DNA of 16,043 bases from an uncultured bacterium (GTDB lineage Bacteria > Cyanobacteriota > Vampirovibrionia > Gastranaerophilales > Gastranaerophilaceae): contig CASELB010000147.1 of NCBI GenBank assembly GCA_949288685.1, positions 1 through 16,043 of the forward strand, in the 5' to 3' direction. Made by a program: the position numbers and the translations under genes. The notes beneath the pieces were generated by a model, which was given only the letters and a program-made list of their open reading frames with translations, did no database searches and was not told the DNA's origin. Position 1 is the stretch's first letter; every line of letters starts with the position of its first letter. Shown here piece after piece: positions 12,944 through 16,043 of the stretch.

Positions 12944-14326
12944 ATGACAATAAAAAAAATTATAAGCCTGCTCTTGTCTGTATTTATTACCTCACAATTG
13001 GTATTTGCCGCTGAAACTGATTATAAAATGGCGTATACTAATATTGATTGGTGGAATAAGTATCAGGATGAGAAGCTGGTTGGTTATATACAAGAACTGG
13101 TGATGAATAACCGGGATTTGAAGATTGCTAATATAAGGACAAAAGAAGCGCAGGAGGCGTTAAAAGTTGCAGTAGCAAACCAGTTGCCCTATATAGGATT
13201 TGACGGCACGGCGCAGAGGATATTTCATTCAAGCGACGCACAATACGGGTCTATGATGATACCGTCTTATAAGCAAAGCCAGTTCGTAATGCCGCTTACG
13301 GCGTCTTACGAAATTGATATATGGGGTAAGAATTTAAATAACAGGCGTGCTGCGAAAAAAACGCTTGCAATGGTAAGGGAAGATGAACGTGCCGCATATA
13401 TTTCAACGATTTCGGATTTTGCGGCTGATTATTTTAACCTCATAAAAACAAAAAAACTGATTTCTAATTATGAAAAAATGCTCGGTATTCAAACAGAAAT
13501 TTCCGAAATGACAGAAACTAAATTTAACTGGGGGTTATGCGGTTATCAGGAGATTTTGTCAGAAAAACAGGTACTTTCACAGCTAAAAAATCATTTAAAT
13601 AATTTAAAAGAGTTTGAAGATTTGCTGGAAAATCAGATGGTTGTTATACTTGGCAGCCGTACCCCTTCCAAAATTCAGGTAGGAGAATGGGAGGATGTTA
13701 ATGTTTTTGAAGTTCCTGCGGAATTAAACGGTGCACTTGTTCAGTACAGACCGGATTATCAGAAGATGCAATTGAATGTTGAAAAAAAAGGTTATGATGT
13801 GAAAGCTGCAAGAGCAAATCTTTTGCCTACGTTTACTATATTCGGAACAATAGGTTACAGCGCTTATCAAACTAACAGAATGTTTGCGCCGAATACTTTT
13901 ATGTCTTCCGCCGGAATTTCTCCTAATATAGATTTATTTACGGGCGGAGCAAAGATGGCAATTTTCAGGATTAATAAACTGGGATTTAAAGCCGCGCTTG
14001 AACAGTATGAAAAAGTAGTTCTTACTTCTATACAGGAAATTAACGACTCGCTTACATCTGCAAAACTTCTGCGGGATAATTATACTAACGGTACGGATAT
14101 TTTTAAAAACCAGAAACATAAGTTTGAACTTGCGTCACAAAAGTTTGATATCGGTGCAATGTCGCGGCTTGAATATTTAAAGCATGAAAAAGAAATGCTG
14201 CAGGTTGAAGAAGAGGAAATTTCCTCCAAAATAGATTATGTTATATCTACAATAAATCTTTATAAAGCAGTCGGCGGCGTGGATTATTTAAATCTTCCTG
14301 CAAATTCCCAAAAAGAAGATGTATAA
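12944..14326 (+). CDS. TolC/OprM-family outer-membrane efflux protein
   Basis: A 460-aa outer-membrane factor that forms the exit duct of a tripartite efflux or secretion system. A Sec signal peptide covers residues 1-22 (KKIISLLLSVF then VFA/AET). No lipobox cysteine is seen, unlike many NodT/OprM proteins. The mature start IDWWNKYQDEKLVGYIQELVMNNRDLKIA matches the OprM-type 'WW..F.D..L..L...A...N.DL' pattern. Two OEP repeats follow, with LTASYEIDIWGKN in the first, and RPDYQKMQLNVE and SPNIDLFTGGAK in the second. The ATG at 12944 lies 11 nt after AAGGAG and directly precedes a good signal peptide; an upstream ATG at 12914 is part of the -10 box. No adaptor or pump gene is adjacent, so its partners are elsewhere. 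It shows that the cell has an outer membrane. Confidence 0.9.
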   Translation: MTIKKIISLLLSVFITSQLVFAAETDYKMAYTNIDWWNKYQDEKLVGYIQELVMNNRDLKIANIRTKEAQEALKVAVANQLPYIGFDGTAQRIFHSSDAQYGSMMIPSYKQSQFVMPLTASYEIDIWGKNLNNRRAAKKTLAMVREDERAAYISTISDFAADYFNLIKTKKLISNYEKMLGIQTEISEMTETKFNWGLCGYQEILSEKQVLSQLKNHLNNLKEFEDLLENQMVVILGSRTPSKIQVGEWEDVNVFEVPAELNGALVQYRPDYQKMQLNVEKKGYDVKAARANLLPTFTIFGTIGYSAYQTNRMFAPNTFMSSAGISPNIDLFTGGAKMAIFRINKLGFKAALEQYEKVVLTSIQEINDSLTSAKLLRDNYTNGTDIFKNQKHKFELASQKFDIGAMSRLEYLKHEKEMLQVEEEEISSKIDYVISTINLYKAVGGVDYLNLPANSQKEDV

Positions 14327-14389
14327 TGTTGTAGGATAAAAATTAACGTCAATATCTTTTAATACGATGAAAAAGTTTTATTTTTGCAG

Positions 14390-14395
14390 TAAAAT
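14390..14395 (+). promoter_or_regulatory. Possible -10 box for nifU-nifS
   Basis: TAAAAT lies 27 bp before the nifU ATG, with AAGGGA (14409-14414) between them. No convincing -35 box is present. The 96-bp gap after the tolC-like gene has no clear terminator, so readthrough is possible. Confidence 0.28.
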
Positions 14396-14422
14396 CAAGC
14401 TGTAAGAAAAGGGAAATAAATT

Positions 14423-15229
14423 ATGTGGGATTATTCGGAAAAAGTACTGGATCATTACAGAAATCCAAGAAATGTAGGAAGTATAGAGGACGCTGATGCA
14501 ATTGGCGAAGCCGGTTCACTTGCCTGTGGCGACTCTTTAAAAATATACTTAAAAATAGATAACGGTATCGTAACGGATGCAAAATTTCAAACATTCGGAT
14601 GCGGTTCGGCTGTTGCAAGTTCGAGTATTCTGACTGAGATGATTATCGGAAAACCGATTGAAGAAGTCAGAAAAATAACTAATAAAGATATAGCGGACGC
14701 ACTTGACGGACTTCCGCCGGAGAAAATGCACTGTTCCGTTATGGGACATGAAGCTCTTGAAGATGCTCTTAAACATTACTTTAAAGAAGAAGCCGCCCAA
14801 CAGGAAAAAATAGTATGTACCTGTTTTAATGTTACAGAAAAACAAATTTGGGACGCGATTAAAGAAAACGGATTAACTACTGTAGAAGAAGTCACAAATT
14901 ATACAAAAGCAGGTGGCGGCTGCGGGCGCTGCAAAGGTATTATCAAAGATATTCTTGATACATATAATAAGAAAACCGCGGAAGAGTCCAAAATGACATC
15001 AACGCAAATGGTGTTAAAGGTTAATAAAATCATAGAAACCGTAATAGCGCCGGAACTGGAAAAAGACGGCGGAGGTATTGAATTAGTGGATGTTTCAGGA
15101 AATAAAGTTATGGTTAAACTTTACGGGCGTTGTTCTTCCTGCAAAAATTCGCTTGTAACGCTTAAAACATTTGTTGAAACAACACTTAGAGATAAAGTAA
15201 GCAAGGATATAGAAGTAGTACAGGTATAA
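14423..15229 (+). CDS. nifU: Fe-S cluster assembly scaffold NifU (three-domain)
   Basis: A scaffold on which NifS-derived sulfur and iron are built into [2Fe-2S]/[4Fe-4S] clusters. Its 268 aa contain all three NifU domains. The IscU-like domain has C35 (in ACGD), C60 and C104. The central BFD-like [2Fe-2S] domain has C132, C134, C167 and C170 (CTCF ... GGGCGRC). The C-terminal Nfu domain has C237 and C240 (RCSSC). All the expected cysteines are present. AAGGGA lies 8 nt before the ATG, and nifS starts 2 bp after the stop. No nitrogenase gene is nearby, so this is probably the housekeeping Fe-S system, supplying among others the Fe-S-rich hydrogenase of this window. Confidence 0.95.
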   Translation: MWDYSEKVLDHYRNPRNVGSIEDADAIGEAGSLACGDSLKIYLKIDNGIVTDAKFQTFGCGSAVASSSILTEMIIGKPIEEVRKITNKDIADALDGLPPEKMHCSVMGHEALEDALKHYFKEEAAQQEKIVCTCFNVTEKQIWDAIKENGLTTVEEVTNYTKAGGGCGRCKGIIKDILDTYNKKTAEESKMTSTQMVLKVNKIIETVIAPELEKDGGGIELVDVSGNKVMVKLYGRCSSCKNSLVTLKTFVETTLRDKVSKDIEVVQV

Positions 15230-15231
15230 AA

Positions 15232-16043
15232 ATGATTTATTTGGATAATAATGCAACAACAAAAATAGATGACAGTGTACTGGAAGAAATGCTGCCTTAT
15301 TTAAAAGAGGAATATGCAAATCCTTCCAGCATGTATGATTTCAGCCGGAAGGCACATAATGCAATAAAAGAAGCCAGAGGAAAAGTTAAAGATTTTCTTA
15401 ATGCTGCAAATGAGCGGGAAATAATATTCACTTCTTGCGGTTCTGAAAGTGCAAATACGGCAATCAAAGGTGTTCTTGCGTATAATAATTCTAAAAGACA
15501 TATTATTACTACAAAAGTTGAACACCCCTGTGTGCTTAACACTTATAAAGAGTTTGAAAAACAAGGGTATGAAGTTGATTACATAGGAGTTAACAATTCC
15601 GGAGAATTGGATTTGGAAGAGTTAAAATCTAAAATACGTAAAGATACAGCGCTTGTTTCTGTTATGTGGGCAAATAATGAAACGGGTGTTATATTCCCTG
15701 TTAAACAAATTTCTGAAATTATTAAGACCCGAAATCCTGAAACAAAATTTTTCGTTGATGCAGTGCAGGTGGCAGGGAAGATTCCTATTGATGTGCAGGA
15801 AAACGGTATAGACCTTTTAGGTATTTCAGGGCATAAGTTCCATGCGCCCAAAGGTGTCGGGGTGTTATATGTTAATGCAAAGACTTCCATACTTCCACTT
15901 ATAACCGGCGGGCATCAGGAAAGAGGTTTAAGGGCGGGAACGGAAAATGTACCGTATATTGCAGGTATCGGGAAGGCTGCAGAGGTTGCCGGCGACAGTT
16001 TAAATTATGAATTAAAAGAAGTAAAGCGGCTGCGGGATAAACT
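15232..16043 (+). CDS. nifS: Cysteine desulfurase NifS, N-terminal 270 codons (runs off the right edge)
   Basis: A PLP enzyme that takes sulfur from L-cysteine and hands it to NifU. Translation from the ATG at 15232 stays open to the window end. Visible are YLDNNATT at the N-terminus, VEHPC with H99, VDAVQ with D176 and Q179, and the PLP lysine K202 in SGHKFHAPKG. These numbers match Azotobacter NifS as I recall it. RAGTENV lies near the right end. The catalytic cysteine loop (~325) is beyond the window. The gap to nifU is 2 bp, without its own strong ribosome site, so translation is coupled. The nifU-nifS order is that of NIF-type systems rather than iscS-iscU. Confidence 0.95.
   Translation, partial: MIYLDNNATTKIDDSVLEEMLPYLKEEYANPSSMYDFSRKAHNAIKEARGKVKDFLNAANEREIIFTSCGSESANTAIKGVLAYNNSKRHIITTKVEHPCVLNTYKEFEKQGYEVDYIGVNNSGELDLEELKSKIRKDTALVSVMWANNETGVIFPVKQISEIIKTRNPETKFFVDAVQVAGKIPIDVQENGIDLLGISGHKFHAPKGVGVLYVNAKTSILPLITGGHQERGLRAGTENVPYIAGIGKAAEVAGDSLNYELKEVKRLRDK

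Noticed and set aside
12829..13014. 61-codon plus-strand open frame upstream of the tolC-like gene
   Set aside because: It covers the promoter and palindrome and runs out of frame into the signal peptide; it has no ribosome site.
12811..14326. Type I secretion system made of the tolC-like protein and the metallopeptidase
   Set aside because: No ABC transporter, adaptor or RTX repeats are present; divergence and shared palindromes alone do not support it.
15297..15890. Minus-strand open frames of 81-103 codons near the right edge
   Set aside because: They are antisense to nifS, which reads through without a stop from 15232 to the window end.
14423..16043. Nitrogen-fixation locus
   Set aside because: nifU and nifS occur without any nitrogenase gene, and NIF-type Fe-S assembly is the housekeeping system in many non-fixing anaerobes.

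Overview
The window looks like chromosomal DNA of an AT-rich, anaerobic, Gram-negative-type bacterium. The best lineage clue is the S12 (rpsL) fragment at the left edge. Its N-terminus (MPTINQLVRSERKKLT, then KTKSPAL and CPQRRGVCTRVYTTTP) recalls cyanobacterial S12. A group-B type [FeFe]-hydrogenase, a TolC-type outer-membrane protein, a low G+C content and several small proteins with an N-terminal 'NF-x-A-K' motif do not fit a photosynthetic cyanobacterium. They would fit a non-photosynthetic relative such as Vampirovibrionia/Melainabacteria (gut Gastranaerophilales). This assignment is inference from memory, not a search result.

Left part (1-2721, all minus strand): a DUF4127 protein, the manganese exporter MntP and a DtxR/MntR-family regulator are packed together (47-bp overlap, then a 12-bp gap). 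They are followed by the str-operon promoter, a ~190-nt structured leader and the first 42 codons of rpsL. Next (2873-5260, plus strand) is a tightly coupled bioF-bioG-bioC cluster for making and using pimeloyl-ACP in biotin synthesis. A perfect 11-bp inverted repeat brackets its predicted -10 box. A bidirectional terminator separates it from a minus-strand pair: a thioredoxin-like [2Fe-2S] protein and an [FeFe]-hydrogenase (5272-6988).

Middle part (7228-10554): three small uncharacterised proteins share the N-terminal motif and a loosely similar layout. Among them lie a LOG-family protein and a decayed copy of a hairpin repeat. Beyond them is a two-gene membrane-protein operon with its own promoter and terminator.

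Right part (10691-16043): a 706-aa protein with a C-terminal zinc-metallopeptidase motif (HEGTH) and PDG-type repeats is divergent from a TolC/OprM-type outer-membrane factor. The region between them holds two perfect palindromes, one over each predicted promoter. The window ends with nifU (three-domain Fe-S scaffold) and the start of nifS (cysteine desulfurase), which supply Fe-S clusters. No transposase, CRISPR array, tRNA or rRNA was seen, and no gap between genes exceeds 300 bp.

A recurring regulatory theme: three minus-strand genes without a Shine-Dalgarno sequence (DUF4127, LOG and the metallopeptidase) each have a TGn-extended -10-like box ending exactly 6 nt before the ATG. This suggests leaderless mRNAs alongside ordinary SD-led genes.
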